Notes: generated from the letters alone by a model not told the origin. Shown: positions 46,842 through 59,776, counted from the stretch's first letter. The stretch is DNA of 64,000 nt from Straminergon stramineum (GCA_963920665.1 OY987263.1:37622547-37686546); one strand, 5' to 3'. Program-made: numbers and translations.

Positions 46842-46931
46842 ATGGTGACAACAACGATGCCTTCAGGAGCTTGGAGTGTACGCCTCTCTTCACTGCTTTC
46901 CAAACAATCTTATGCAGGCTCACCCTTTTGA
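46842..46931 (+). CDS. Conserved 29-codon upstream ORF of the P450 (uncertain)
   Basis: ATG-started frame MVTTTMPSGAWSVRLSSLLS followed by KQSYAGSPF and a stop. The same frame, 29 codons long, is kept at 56417-56506 upstream of the broken copy 3. About half of the base differences between the two are synonymous. It could be a translated uORF in the 5' leader, an alternative first exon, or simply duplicated DNA. It has no recognised domain. Confidence 0.35.
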   Translation: MVTTTMPSGAWSVRLSSLLSKQSYAGSPF

Positions 46932-47190
46932 CGGATGACATCAGCTTCGCCTCAAAAATTTGCTCGAACTGTATGAATGTGTAGATCTCAGTTTATTCTC
47001 CAAATGATTTCTCAAAGTAGTTACTGTGCTCCACAGATTGCATGTGCAGATCGATATCGGTGAAATCTCAAAAGTTTGCTCAGTCAAACTAGGTCTGCAC
47101 TAAACGCAACCGTATGAATGTGTGGATATCATTGAAGGCTCAATGAAAATGTTTGCTCAAATTAGCTACTGACTGTGCGCAACCACGTGA

Positions 47191-50104
47191 ATGTGTGAAT
47201 GTGTCGATGGTGCTGTGCAGGTTGTGAGTGCAGTGGTGCTTGGCATTCTTCTGCTTGCCAAGTTCATCACAGGCAGGAAATACAAGAATTTGCCTCCAGG
47301 CCCACGGGGGTTCCCTGTCATCGGTTCATTGCACTTGTTGGGCAAATTCCCACAGCGGGATTTGACCAAACTGGCCGAGACTTATGGGCCGTTGATGTCC
47401 GTGTGGTTGGGGCCACAGCTGGCTGTGGTGGCTACCTCCCCTGCGGCAGCGGAGGAGATTCTCAAGACTCAAGGCTCCAATTTCGCGAACCGAATTGCAA
47501 CTTCTTTTTCAGATGTGGTTCTTCCTGGAGGTACTAAGTTGCCTCCTCTTCCTCCTCTTGAGAATTAGATTCTTGAAAGTAACGTGAAAGTACAACCTTA
47601 CACAGGAAACTCATATTGGGTTCCCGGTGCTGAAATTCCCAATGAGTCTCACTTTTACCGGTGTTCCCACTGTATCACACACCGGGAAAAGTGCTCACTG
47701 GGAATTTTAACACTGGGAACCCAATATGAGTATAACAAGCTTGTTATAAGAACTACTGTGCAGGTCATGGTAGTAGTGAGGGTCTTGATGGTTGTTAAGG
47801 ATTGCTATTTCCATAAGAAGACTCCAATTTCTTGGTTTTGGATATAACTTCCATAAATAGGCTAAGAGTAGAAAACCTTAATTCTACAAATACCCAAAAT
47901 TTTGGAAAATGACATGCCTCTCCTTACTTAGTGGGTGATTGCCATTTGTAAAAATTGTGTTTAGTTGAATTTATGGAAATGGTGTTGTAGATCAATGCAT
48001 TTTATCTTCAAATACCAAAGAAATAGAAGTTGTAGTTGAGTGTCTAGAATGCTCATGATGGTTAATTGTAGAATGGTAGAGTTCAGAAAAATGAAGGTGT
48101 GTCACATTTTGGGTAGTGCTAATAATGAGTGTACTTACTTGAGCAATGCCATTTCAATTGTCTAAAGTTCTGACATCTCTAATGTAAAGTACTTCTAGTT
48201 TTTAGAGCTCTAGGAATTTGAAATTCCTTCATTTTAAAACTTGCATTAGAAGTCATTTTGTTTTAGTCTTTTTTGCAATTCAATTTTGTTTTTGTAGTTT
48301 AAAACTCATCATTTATGAACAATTGTGATCATAATTGATATCAGATATAGCCATGACATCAGACTCACCTGTGAGGTTGCACTTGAAGAAGATACTACAC
48401 ATACAACTTAGCACCAGCAAACAACTTCAACTAGCAACAAATGTGCGAATGGAAGAAATTGCTCATGTTATGCATGTGATTCCTCAAGATGGTGTCACAA
48501 CGGTGTCTGTGAGGAGCTACATTGAAGTGGCCATATCTAACATCATGTCACGTGTGATTCTCAAAAGACGTTTCACGCTTATAGCTTCTGATCAAATACA
48601 TGATGAACAAGAACTCGAGCAAGTGAGCAATTTTAGAAATTTTTTGAAGGACATTGCCAAGTATTCACAAATTATAAATCCAGGGGACTTCATCCCTTTA
48701 TTCAAATGGATGGACGTCTTTAGGCTTGAAAGAAAAATGCGAGATTTGAGAGAGAGAATGGATGCTTTCATGTCCCCAATCATATTTGAGCATGTTGAGC
48801 AACGGAAGAGTGGTTCCATATTTGTCAAAGATATGGTAGATGTCCTTTTGGACCAAATGGAGGATGAGACATTGCAATTTGACATCACGAATGACAACAT
48901 CAATAGTACATTGTGGGTAAGAGTGCAATTCCTTCTTTTCTTTTTATTAAGTAGTGTTAAGAAGAGCTTATATATTTTAAAAATTTGGTATTCAAGACCT
49001 CACAATTTGAATTTCTGAAGTTAAAAAGTGAAAGATGGTTACATGCGGACCACTTGAAGGAATTTTTATATTGCAATTGTTGATCTATTTGTTAAAAAAT
49101 TATACACTACAAGAGAAAGGGGTGTCTTAAGTGAGTTATTAAATATAACCCTAGACATAAGATTATAAGTATTGACCTTTAAAGAGATTCTCAATAAAAA
49201 AATTCTAGAAACACATATATTTCTAGTAAATTTTTATTGAAAATCTCCATAAAGGTCATTACTTATTAGCTTATGTCTCGGACTATACTTAAAAACCACT
49301 TAAAACATCCCTTTCTCTTGTAGTGATATGATGAAAATTCACACACTAAAGGTAATATTCTCTTGTCAAAGTTTTAAATTTATATTGCTAATCTCAATTC
49401 TTCAAGTTCCATCTTGTGAATAGGATATTAATAAACCACCTTTAATTAATGTTTCCTTTTCTTTTGAAAAATAGGATGCTTTCGCAGCAAGTATAAATAC
49501 AACTACCGAAACAATAGAATGGGCAATTGCAGAATGCATTCGCAATCCCATTGTGATGAAGAAGGTGCAAAAAGAACTTGACATTGTTGTTGGCAAGTCT
49601 CGAAGGGTGGAAGATGCAGACATTCCTAACCTCAAGTATTTACAAGCCATTGTCAAAGAAACCTTTCGTCTACACCCAATATTTCCAATGTTGCTTCCTC
49701 ATTCAAATGAAGAACCTTGCAAGGTTTGGGGGTACGACATTCCAGCAAAAACACAAGTTTTTATAAATGTTAGAGCAATTGCTCAAGATCCAAGGATGTG
49801 GGAGGATCCTATGACTTTTAAGCCTGAGAGATTTTTGGATGGGATGCCTCATGCTCAAATACAAGTTGAAGGCAAAAATTTTGAAGTTTTACCATTTGGA
49901 GCTGGACGGAGACAATGTCCAGGCATCATGCTAGCTTCATCATTGGTTCACATTATGGTTGCAACTTTTATACAATCTTTTGATTGGTCTCTTCCTAATG
50001 GATTGCAGCTTGTAGACTTAGATATGTCAGAAGGTGAAGGGTTTGGGCATGTGCTAGCTCACCCTTTGACTGCCATTCCAAAGTCTCGCTTATTCATTTC
50101 TTAA
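47191..50104 (+). CDS. Cytochrome P450, apparently intact, three exons (copy 2)
   Basis: Exons 47191-47530, 48345-48916 and 49475-50104 join with GT-AG introns in phases 1 and 0 and give 513 residues, a normal P450 length. P450s are heme-thiolate oxygenases usually anchored in the ER. Seen: hydrophobic anchor VVSAVVLGILLLAKF (11-25), hinge NLPPGPRGFPVIGS (33-46), K-helix ExxR (E366-R369 in KETFRLHP), KPERF (421-424) and heme loop PFGAGRRQCPG with Cys452. Odd: the I-helix reads ASINTTTETIEWA (309-321), so the usual acid is Asn312. The C-helix WxxxR is RLHLK (R124...K128). Broken paralogues share both changes, so they predate the duplication. An in-frame stop lies directly before the ATG, which fixes the start. 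The layout resembles plant A-type P450s, but I cannot assign a family or substrate. Introns hold a hairpin and a CACTA MITE. Confidence 0.82.
47609..47731. repeat. Hairpin in P450 intron 1
   Basis: Arms 47609-47663 and 47680-47731 pair over about 52 bases around a 16-base loop: ACTCATATTGGGTTCCC against GGGAACCCAATATGAGT, and CACTTTTACCGGTG against CACCGGGAAAAGTG. It is absent at the corresponding place in copy 3, so it is a recent foldback insertion or a small-RNA-type hairpin. Confidence 0.78.
49105..49325. mobile_element. CACTA-type MITE in P450 intron 2
   Basis: CACTACAAGAGAAAGGGGTG at the left and CATCCCTTTCTCTTGTAGTG at the right delimit 221 bp, with a 3-base duplication ATA (49102-49104 and 49326-49328). 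The intron of copy 3 has the empty site AAAATTATAGGATGAT near 59090. Non-coding. Confidence 0.9.
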
Positions 50105-52734
50105 ATGAACACATTTGAAGCATCTATGTATATATAGGTTATCATCTTCAATTTTTTTTTTCAATTTCAATACTTTTTTTATATATGGTGTAATTGCCAT
50201 TTCATAATGATGCAATAATCATGTTCTTTTTTAAGGACATTGTAGTGTAAAATTGTTTCTGATTCATATTTTCAATAGGCATAACTTACAATATATATTC
50301 TTTATATCTGGAATTTATAGAGTTTAATATAGGAATTTCTTGAATCCTTATTTTGACAAACAATATGGATTTACAAATATACACTTGTGTGGGTAGGACT
50401 TTGTGAATTTATTTGTATTTTCACCTTTGTGTATAGTATTTATATATATTCTTACTCAAGTACCTTTCATATTTGTATTTGATATTATAGACTCTATATA
50501 TTTTTTTGAAGTGAGTCTTTTGTTTTTTTAGAAATAATGATTGGTGTTTTCATCCCCTAAATGTCTAAGAGTCTTCTCCAAGGTTGACAATTTGAGAAAA
50601 ATCATTATATAGTGCTATTTGGAAGAATATTTTGGAGTCGGTATACAAATAAAAGTTGTAGACTAAGAGTTTTAGATTCCATCCATACAATTATGTTCAC
50701 CAATACCATTACCAACATTTTTTTTATAAATTTTGAGAGAAAGTTTTGGAAGTTCATTCTAAATTTGATTACAAGCAAAATATTATCACTTTTTGAATAA
50801 AATTTGTTGGAATAGAATTTGAAATGAGTTTCTCTTGCATTGGAATCTTTCGAAATTTTTGTGTTCTTAAAATTTGTGACCTCATTTTTGCAAATCTAGT
50901 TTAGAACTAGAATCAATGCAATTTCAAAAATTATTGGCAACTAGAAGAGTCAAGATTCTAAAATACTTTATCATGCATTGTACGGAAACCATATGAATAA
51001 GTTATGAAATTTAAAGTACAACCTCTTAGTGTGCCCCAAACCAAGAGGAGACTCTCTTAGACTCTCATGATTTAATTGTGTATTTGCATAATCAATATTT
51101 AGTTTTTTGTGATGCCTTTTGGTCAAATGTGGGTGTTGCATTTTAGACAATTTTGAATATGGATGTACATACCTTATAGACGCTTCATATCCAATGATGG
51201 TCTCTATATCTATAGAACATTTGAGCCAAACTAACCAAAAACTCAACTTCTCTATAATTATGTAATTATCCATTTACAAATCTGAATTCAAATCCAAGGC
51301 ATATGCATGTGATCCAAATCCAATATTGGACCCTAGCAACCTAGCTCCAGATCGACACATCAATATAGAAATGTTAATTTGATAGGGCATGAAAAAAAGG
51401 AATTTGTGGTGTAAAGATTGAGTAATAAACCCAACGTGGTTGAGTATGGATTGTATTATTGTAGTATGGCTTGGAAGCCACATGTGCATGAGGGAACTTC
51501 AGATCCAAGGGTGGCAATTCTGAGGCCACAAATTGACATCATCAAAGCATCAATGAAAGCCTTTACAGCTGTTTTAGACAACAATGAATCTATGGCAGAA
51601 GGAAAGAAGAAGAATTCGTAGACATATATTAAGTAGTCTTTATTGTAGGGTCTAAAGTAGAGAAGACTTTGCATTTACATATTTTGAAATGTTTGCAAAA
51701 TTTAGTGTAGTCTGCCTATGTAACAGTTATGGGCAATGGTTAGTTTGGGGTCCCCCAAAGATTGTCTTAACTACAAAGTTAGTCCACTCCCATATGTCAA
51801 ACGACCTCATCTTTTAAATATAATAAAGTATGATCTCACAAAATGTGGTTTTAACTACCTAGATTGATAACGTATCAAGAAAAAAAATTCATCACAATCA
51901 AAGAATTGTAAGAATTTTTAATGAATTTTTTAGTTAAAAAAGTAAGTTTTGTCCTATGTAGATAAAATCCTCAATAACAAGCATTTGGAATATCAAATAA
52001 TTTTATTTTTATATAATTTTTGGATATGACTATATTTAATGGTCCAATACATAAATTAATTATTTTTTTCAATAAAAATTTAATTAATTGTGCATTATGA
52101 TGCCTAGAAATCCTCAACTTTTAGCATTTTTCTCACATCTATGAATAGATCCAAAAAATTCAAATTTAAAAAAACAAACACATTAGAAATATACATTTTG
52201 ATCTTGTTGAGGTGCAAGAATTTTCTTTTCATTTTAGGGTCTTCCTAATTGATCAAAATGAATAAATTAGACAAACTTTGGAGGTTTCAAACCCAAATCA
52301 CCTAATTAGTGTGTCCCGAAAGTGATACCCCAAGTTGACCATTGCCCTTATTGATTTCTAACAATAGTATTTTTTTTCCTCATTATTATTTTTCTATGTT
52401 CTTCATTAAATGTATTCATTTGGATTTTCTTTGATAAAGTTGTTTTCAATGTTAAAGTTTGGTATCAATAGCCTATAGATTAGTCCTGTAAGACTTGCAA
52501 CTCGCAATTTTAAGAAATGTCTCAATTTGTCCACATCTTGCATAATTTAAATTTTATACTTTTTATGACATAATAATATTCAAAAGTTTAACGCAAGTTC
52601 TTCCTAATATTTAAAGCAATAGCAAATTAATTAAAAATGTATTTTGACATTTTGAGGTCTCAATTTAATGAACCCTTTTATATTCTAAATATAAAGGGGA
52701 ATTAAAATCAGACCTCAACTTGTCTCAATTTAAT
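50105..52734. other. 3' flank of the intact P450 and AT-rich DNA
   Basis: 50105-50530 is similar to the DNA after copy 3 (62344-62710) and marks the end of the duplicated unit. An unrecognised frame of 67 residues lies at 51418-51621 (DPRVAILRPQIDIIKASMKA). It looks protein-like but has no supporting exon. Nothing else is supported. Confidence 0.4.
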
Positions 52735-52926
52735 TAATAAGGCCTTTTACCAAAAAAACACTAAAAATATTCATTGGAGGTCAAACTATTGTGCAAGACC
52801 TCTCCTTTTTGCACAAAATTCCAAAGATGAACAATTGCACTTCCGTCCTACATACTCTAGAGTACTTGGGAAGATTCTTTGTCATCCATTAGACAAAAAA
52901 CATCCTTGGCATCTTCTATAGGTTAA
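52735..52926. mobile_element. TTAA-family 230-bp MITE, degraded (copy D)
   Basis: The body matches the copy at 28429-28659: ATTCATTGGAGGTCAAACTA, TTGCACAAAATTCCAAAGAT, GATTCTTTGTCATCCATTAG. The right tip is CATCTTCTATAGGTTAA. The left tip is decayed. Confidence 0.68.
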
Positions 52927-53237
52927 GGCACTATAGTTTTTATTATTTAAAATCACAATTTTTAGTGAGATTTTGATGATTGAATGCATTCTTGCTTTAG
53001 TCTAAATCTCAATCCAATTAGAACATCCAAACCTTACATAAAAATCACTAATGGATATTTTGTTAAAAAGACAATATTCCACAAACTTAACATTTTTCAG
53101 GTTCTGACCGTGCGGTCTGAAATGTACACCACTCCTAGATTTGAGGCAGTGTGGTCTGAAATATATACCTTTCCTAGAAAATAAATGGAAAAATGGTGCA
53201 TGAATACCACCATTTTGACGAAATATCAATTTGTAAC

Positions 53238-53441
53238 CACTATAAGAGAAAGGAGTGTTTTAAGTATGGTCCTAGACATATAGTCCTACAAGTAACTACC
53301 TTAAAAGGGTGTTTTCAGTAAAAATTTACTAGAAATACATGTGTGTTTAGTAAATTTTTATTGAAAACACCCCTTTCAAGTCGTTACTTGTAGGACCATA
53401 TGTCTAGGACTATACTTAAAACACTCCTTTCTCTTGTAGTG
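53238..53441. mobile_element. CACTA-type MITE
   Basis: CACTATAAGAGAAAGGAGTG and CACTCCTTTCTCTTGTAGTG are the inverted ends. A 3-base duplication AAC flanks the 204-bp element (53235-53237 and 53442-53444). Its ends are near-identical to those of the element at 49105. Confidence 0.9.
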
Positions 53442-53444
53442 AAC

Positions 53445-55900
53445 TTACTTGAAACCATAGAAGCACTGATCCATTGTACTATGAATCAACTAAGATTTAA
53501 CTATAATCATTGGTTGCATGACTTCAATTCAATCGAGTAATTTGTTGACTGTACACAAATGAGGAAAGTTGGGCATGGAGATCCGTTCCACCATTGACGC
53601 CTAGGAGAATTGATCTCATTAGTTGATTGATGTGGAGCTGATCAACACCCATTGCAAGAGAAATCTCAATGACAAAGTTTGTTAATGAGGTCATCACCGT
53701 GAGGAGGAACAAAAGCAACTAAGTTAATCACCTTGAGGAGTTTTTTGTAAATTCATTTTTTAAGGGTTCATACAACCTGTTTTTATGCTTGGAAAATTAA
53801 CACTGGATAAGGTCGGCAAATGGGTTGGTTTGGTTTGAACTACAGAAGAAACAAGTGGTTGAAAAATTGCCTCCTGGTACACAATCTTCACACTCTCCAT
53901 TTCTAGAGCATGTTGTTGTTCGTGGATTCCCAATTTGTGATAAACCTTGACCTCGTCACCACGGCTCTGTAGTGTAAAATGCTTTTGTTTGCATTTGTGT
54001 GCGTATAGCAGAGACAATGGTAGCGAAGAGTATTTCGTAGTTTGTAAACACCAATATGCAATGGACCAAGGAGTCCTGGTCACAAGAAGACCTCAATATT
54101 TGATTGATCTTATTGTGAATAAGTTATATGAGGTGAGATGGGGACCCAATGACAAAGTTTCAAATGATTCCCATGGGCAATGTAATCTATGTGAGTGTTT
54201 ATACTATTTTGGCTCTCTCTACTAACCTACCAACAAGAAGCAACTAATCTGAGTGATTGGAAAACAAAATCAATAAGCTAGCAGATGCACAATACAATGC
54301 AAAATAGATTCATAGGGGGATTAAGTTATATATCTCTGGTTCCTACATTGCCATTCTTGGTTTACAGAGAAAAGATTTGCCACTAAATTTTTGTAAAGGA
54401 CACACGGCCTTCCCTGATTGATTCCCTTGTTCCTAGTGCAAATAATCATCTAAAAATTTACAATAATTATTCTCTACATGGAGACAAGCATAATCTTCCT
54501 ACCTGTGAGAAACTAGCATAATCTACACATTACATTCCAGCAAATTGAACAACAAATTTCGCTACCTGAGTTAGTAGACTGGGGCAATGGGTGAGTACTT
54601 GATCTGTAACTCTTTGACTGTTTCAGAGTTGCAACTAGATTCACACTCATTGCCGAAACCAACAACTTAATCACAATTGCAATGCCAATTAATTTAAAGA
54701 AATAATGACCACAAGAGCTGGAATTGAATGATCCAATTCAACACAACGGATGGAGTTAGAAGCTGAAGTGGGGAATCAAACTGAGGAGGCAACTAAACGC
54801 AAACATCGATTTATAAATGATCATCAATTACACATAAAGGTGTGGAAATCCCAATCGAAGGAAACAATGACGAGGTGGAAGGGGCCAAGGGATGAGGCGT
54901 AGGAGAACCTCGATCATTGTTGCATCTATGAAGTATCCATGCAAGGAAAAGGCACAATAAGAAGGTCAATCCCCCTGGCCTTGTATTCACCTTGGCATAC
55001 AAATAAAAGATCATTGAGTGCATTTATTGAGGCTCCACCCCAACTCATATTTAATATCATGTACACTTATAAGCTCCTTGCAACTTCTATAAGGGTTACA
55101 TACTATGTAGGGCATTGACACCATTTCTCTAAGGCTTATGTACTAGCCAATGTAATTGTGGAATCTGACACATTGTTCTTGACCACTTGAATTATTAGTG
55201 TTTTACAAGAGTTTGTGCACCCTCACTAAGGTGGATACACCCAAAAGCACCACAAGTTGGGCTGTGAGTAATTCGAAGGCTAAGTAGATAATAGTGAATA
55301 TAGGATTGTAAAGAGATGTGTAGAAGAGGAAGAAATGCACAAAAAGAATTCAGATTTTGACAAATATGAGACCACAATAGGGGTACAAAGTTTTGGAAGT
55401 AGAGTATTCAAAAGCGCTCATAGGCTAAACTAAAAATCAACAATCACATGCACAAAGTTCCCCTCCCCAGGTGTCAGAATGAAAAGAAATGGAGTTGCAA
55501 TCATATTTAAAACAATGGAAAAAAACACCAAATCAGTAACCAACAAGCAATAGAAAAGCTTGTTAGTAATCAATGGGAATTGTCCATGTGTTTCAAAGAA
55601 GAGAAAAGAATGATTACTTTGTCAAAGAGACAAATGAACTTGTGATGTGAGCTTAGAAGCATGTTACCAATACCAAAATGGTGAATGGTTCTTTGATGAA
55701 CTACCATATTCACTTACTGACAATTTTCAGTAGATAACTACACCATTTAAGGGCTTAATCTAGGGTGCACTTTAAGGCACTATGCCGTTTTGGGTGTACC
55801 CACCGTAGTCACTAAGTAATGTAAATAATGGGAACCAACATGTAGTGCCAATAGTACACAGTCTCACATATTGTTATAAAGCAACAATGTGGACTTAGAG
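53445..55900. other. Intergenic DNA, no gene supported
   Basis: Of somewhat more balanced composition than the AT-rich deserts. Unrecognised short frames lie at 53760-54083 (minus), 53947-54225 (plus) and 54811-55023 (minus). None has a domain or exon partner that I can see. The P450 upstream duplication begins at about 55900. Confidence 0.35.
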
Positions 55901-56769
55901 CCATTTGAGCTATGAGGAAGTACTTATAAGCTCCTAGCAACTGCTGTAAGGGTTAAGTATTGTGTAGGGCTGGCATTGCTACCTTTGGTTGCTCATTGCC
56001 TCTTAAGCACAAATGAAGCAAATAGTGCATAGTACAGATGCACACTCATCAATTCAAATGCATGGGCCCATGATCCAACACTAACAATATTTTCTAGTAA
56101 CAATGGGTCTTATTCCTACAACAAGGTGTGACTCAAAAAATCAGTTTCGAAATATCACGCTGTAGAATCTCATGCATTTCTCTTGTCCACTCGAATTACC
56201 AACAATCTGCTAGACTTTGTGCATTCTCGCTATACAATGGGAGTCAAAATGCACTACCATTAGCAAGTCTCACACATTGTTTGAGCAACAATGTGGATTG
56301 GTAGCCATTTGCACTAGACTATCTCAAGTCCTGTGACTGAGTTTTGAATACCTCTAGAACATCACTTGTTCAATTGCTTTCAAACTGTGCAAACCTCACT
56401 GTCAATTATTTTGTTCATGGTGACCATGATGATGCCTTCTGGAGTTTGGAGTGTACGCCTCTCTTCTCTACATTCCAAACAATCCTATGCAGGCTCTTTC
56501 TCTTGAGTGATGTTTAGCCTAAAAAATTTGCTCAACCGAGATACTAGCTATGTGCAACAATATGTAGGAATGGGTAGATGCCAGTTTAGTCTCAAAATGA
56601 TTTCTCAAAACAATCAATATGCTCCACAGATTGCATGTGTCGTTAAATCTCAAAAATTTGATCAAACTACGTCTACACTACACGCAACATCATATGAATG
56701 TGTGGAGATCAGTAGAATCTCAATGAAAATGTTTGCTAAAATTAGTAACAACTGTGCGCAACCACGTGA
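55900..56769 (+). other. Duplicated upstream region of P450 copy 3
   Basis: Colinear with about 45755-47190 upstream of the intact copy (AGCTCCTAGCAACTGCTGT, ATTGCTACCTTTGGTTGCTC, GATGCACACTCATCAATTCA, GCATGGGCCCAT). It lacks the 179-bp tandem unit. It contains the second copy of the 29-codon upstream ORF at 56417-56506 (MVTMMMPSGVWSVRLSSLHS). Confidence 0.75.
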
Positions 56770-59603
56770 ATGGGTGAATGTGGCGATGGTGTTGTGCAGT
56801 TTGTCAGTGCAGTAGCACTCGGCATTCTTCTGCTTGCCAAGCTGATCACAAGCAAGAAATACAAGAATTTACCTCCAAGCCCATAGGGTCTTCCCATCAT
56901 CGCTTCGTTGCACTTGTTGGGAAAATTTCCACAGCGGAATTTGACCAAACTGACCAAGACTTATGGGCCGTTGATGTCCATGTGGTTGGGGCCGAGGCTA
57001 CCCGTAGTGGCTACTTCCCTTGCGGCAACGAAGGAGATTCTTTAGACTCAAGGCTCCAATTTTGCTAACCAAATTGCCACTTCTTTTATAGATGTGGTTT
57101 TTCCAAGAGGTACAAAGTTGCCTCTACTTCCTCCCCTTGAAAATTAGATTCAAATTCCTCTATGAGGATGCAAAATTTGACAAGCTGCCCTCATTATGAG
57201 AAGTAACATGCAAACCATGGTAGTGTTGAGGGTCTTAGGGATGTTATTTCCATAGGAAGGCTCCATTTTCATGTTGCTAGATATAACATCAATGACCAAG
57301 GAAAAGTAGGGAATCGTAATATCAGCTGAGACCAACCCAAAAATTTGGAAAATAACATACCTCTCCTTACTCAATGACTGATTGCCATTTGCACACACTA
57401 ACTTTGGTTGAGGTTTTGAAGATCTATGGTGTATTGTATCACTACATTTTTACTTCAAATACAAAAGAGAGAGAAGCTTAAGTATCTAGAATGCTCAAGA
57501 TGGTTAGCATTGGAATGCATTAGAAAAAAAATGGGCCCTCATTTGGGTTGCCTCCCTTTGCAAATTTGACTTCAATAGTGAACTTACAATGCTGGTCTAA
57601 ATTTTGAAAATTTATTAATAACATTTTAAATTGAATTTCTTTTTGAAATAGTTGCAGTTTGACATGGCTGATTTTCTATTCAGATTAATTTTAATGTTAT
57701 TTTTTCAACTTTTTAATATTATTTTATTTCATTGTTTATTTAAGATATCTTGTGCAATTCTGTCGTCCTTAGTTGCCCCATAGATTTCGGGGATTTTTCT
57801 TTCCCTATATTTTTGCCCAGAGTGTTTTGATGTCTGTAAACTCATGGCCCTCTTTAGGCCTCATTCTTCTTCTAATGTAGAGTTTAGGAAAATCAAGGTA
57901 TGCACACCTATATTCAATACTAACGACAACTAAGCATGTTTAATATTTTTAAACATGAATTACTTTCATTAGATCTCATGGGCAATTGAAACACGATTCC
58001 AATGCACTTTAGCATGCATTAAATAAACAATGTTGAATAAGTTATGAATTTTCAAGATAATGTCTTTAGATCTACCAAAACCAAGAGTAGACTTTGATAA
58101 ATGTTCATGTTTTGATAGTGTCCATCTTGAGTAATCAATATCTCATTCCTTTAACTAGCATCTCCATTCTAAAGTATTTCTAGTTTTGAGAGTTGTAAGC
58201 ATTTGAAAGTTTTTCATTTCTAAACTTGAATTGAAAGTCATTTCATTTTAGTCCTTTATAGTTTAATTTAATTTTTTAAGTTTGAAATTCATCTCTTTTT
58301 TTCTTAACAATTTTGACCAAACTTGATACCAGATGCATTGATGACATTAGATTCACTTGTGAGGCTCCACTTAAAGAAGATACTACACTTACAACTCAAT
58401 ACTAGTAAACAACTTCAACTAGAAGTGAATGTACAAATAGAAGAAATTAGTCATGTCATGCATGTGATTCTCCAAGATGGTGTCACAATCATGCTTGTGA
58501 GGAGCCACATTAAAATGACTATAACTAACATCATGTCATGCATGATTCTCTAAAGGCATTTCATGGCAATGGCTTCAAGCAATATACATGATGAACAAAA
58601 ATTTGAGCAAGTGAGAAATTTTAGAAAGATTTCGATGGGCATTGTCAAATATTCTCAAACTACAACTCTCGGCGACTTCATGCCTCTTTTCAAGTGGATG
58701 GACATCTTTGGGCTCAAAAGGCAAATGCGAGAGTCAAGAGAAAGAATGCATGCTTTTATGTCCTTGATCATATCTCAGCATGTTGTGCAATGCAAGATAA
58801 CAAGAGTGGTTCCATTTTTGTCAAAGATATGGCAAAGGTCCTTTTAGACCAAATGGAGGATGAGACATTGCAATTTGACATGACCAATGACAATGTTAGT
58901 AGTACATTGTGGGTCAGAGTACAATTCCTTTAATTTCATTAAGTAGAAGCTATGAAGAATTTATAAATTTTATTTTGTTTTATTCAAAGACTTCATCATT
59001 TGAATTTTTGAAGTTCAGAAGTAAAAGACAATCACATGGGACTTCTTGAAGGTATTTTTAGGTTGAGGTTGATGATTTCTTTGTTAGAAAATTATAGGAT
59101 GATATTCACACACTGAGGTTACTATTTTCTTGTGAAAGTTTTCAAATTATATTGTTGATCTCAAGTCTTCAAATTTGTCTTGTAAATAGGTTTAAATAAT
59201 GCACCTTTCATATTTTCTTCTCTTTTGAAAAAACATAATCTTTTTTATAGGAATTATCAACCCAACTACCGATACATTAGAATATATGGGCAATTGCAGA
59301 ATGCATTCGCAATCGCACTATGTGATGAGGAAAGTGAAAGAAGAGCTTGACATTGTTGTAGGCAAGTCTCAAAGACTGGAAGATGTAGACATTCCTAACC
59401 TTAAGTATTTACAAGTTGTTGTCAAAGAAAACTTTCGTCTTCACCCAACAGTCCCAATGTTAATTCCTCATTTGAGTGCAAAACCTTGCAAGGTTTGGAG
59501 GTATGACATTCTAGGAATTAGTAAATGTTAGAGCAATTGCTCAAGATCCAAGGACATGGGAGGATCCTCTAACTTTCAAGCCTAAAAGATTTTTGGATGG
59601 AAT

Positions 59604-59776
59604 CACTAGTAGAAAACCGTGTTGTAGTGAACAAAAGCTAGGTGACATTTTTGTTCATTTCAACACAATTTTTTGAAAACTGCATTATGGTGAATGCATT
59701 TTTTTAGAAAATTGTGTTGTAGTGAACAAAAATGTCACCTAGCTTTTGTTCATTACAATGTAGTTTTCTTTTAGTG
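59604..59776. mobile_element. CACTA-type MITE in P450 pseudogene exon 3
   Basis: CACTAGTAGAAAACCGTGTT and the facing ATGTAGTTTTCTTTTAGTG delimit a 173-bp foldback whose arms (GTAGTGAACAAAAGCTAGGT and its inverse) pair almost fully. A 3-base duplication AAT flanks it (59601-59603 and 59777-59779). Confidence 0.88.

Noticed and set aside
57150..57398. Minus-strand frame in P450 copy 3 intron 1
   Set aside because: It is intronic, with no homologue and no splice partner.
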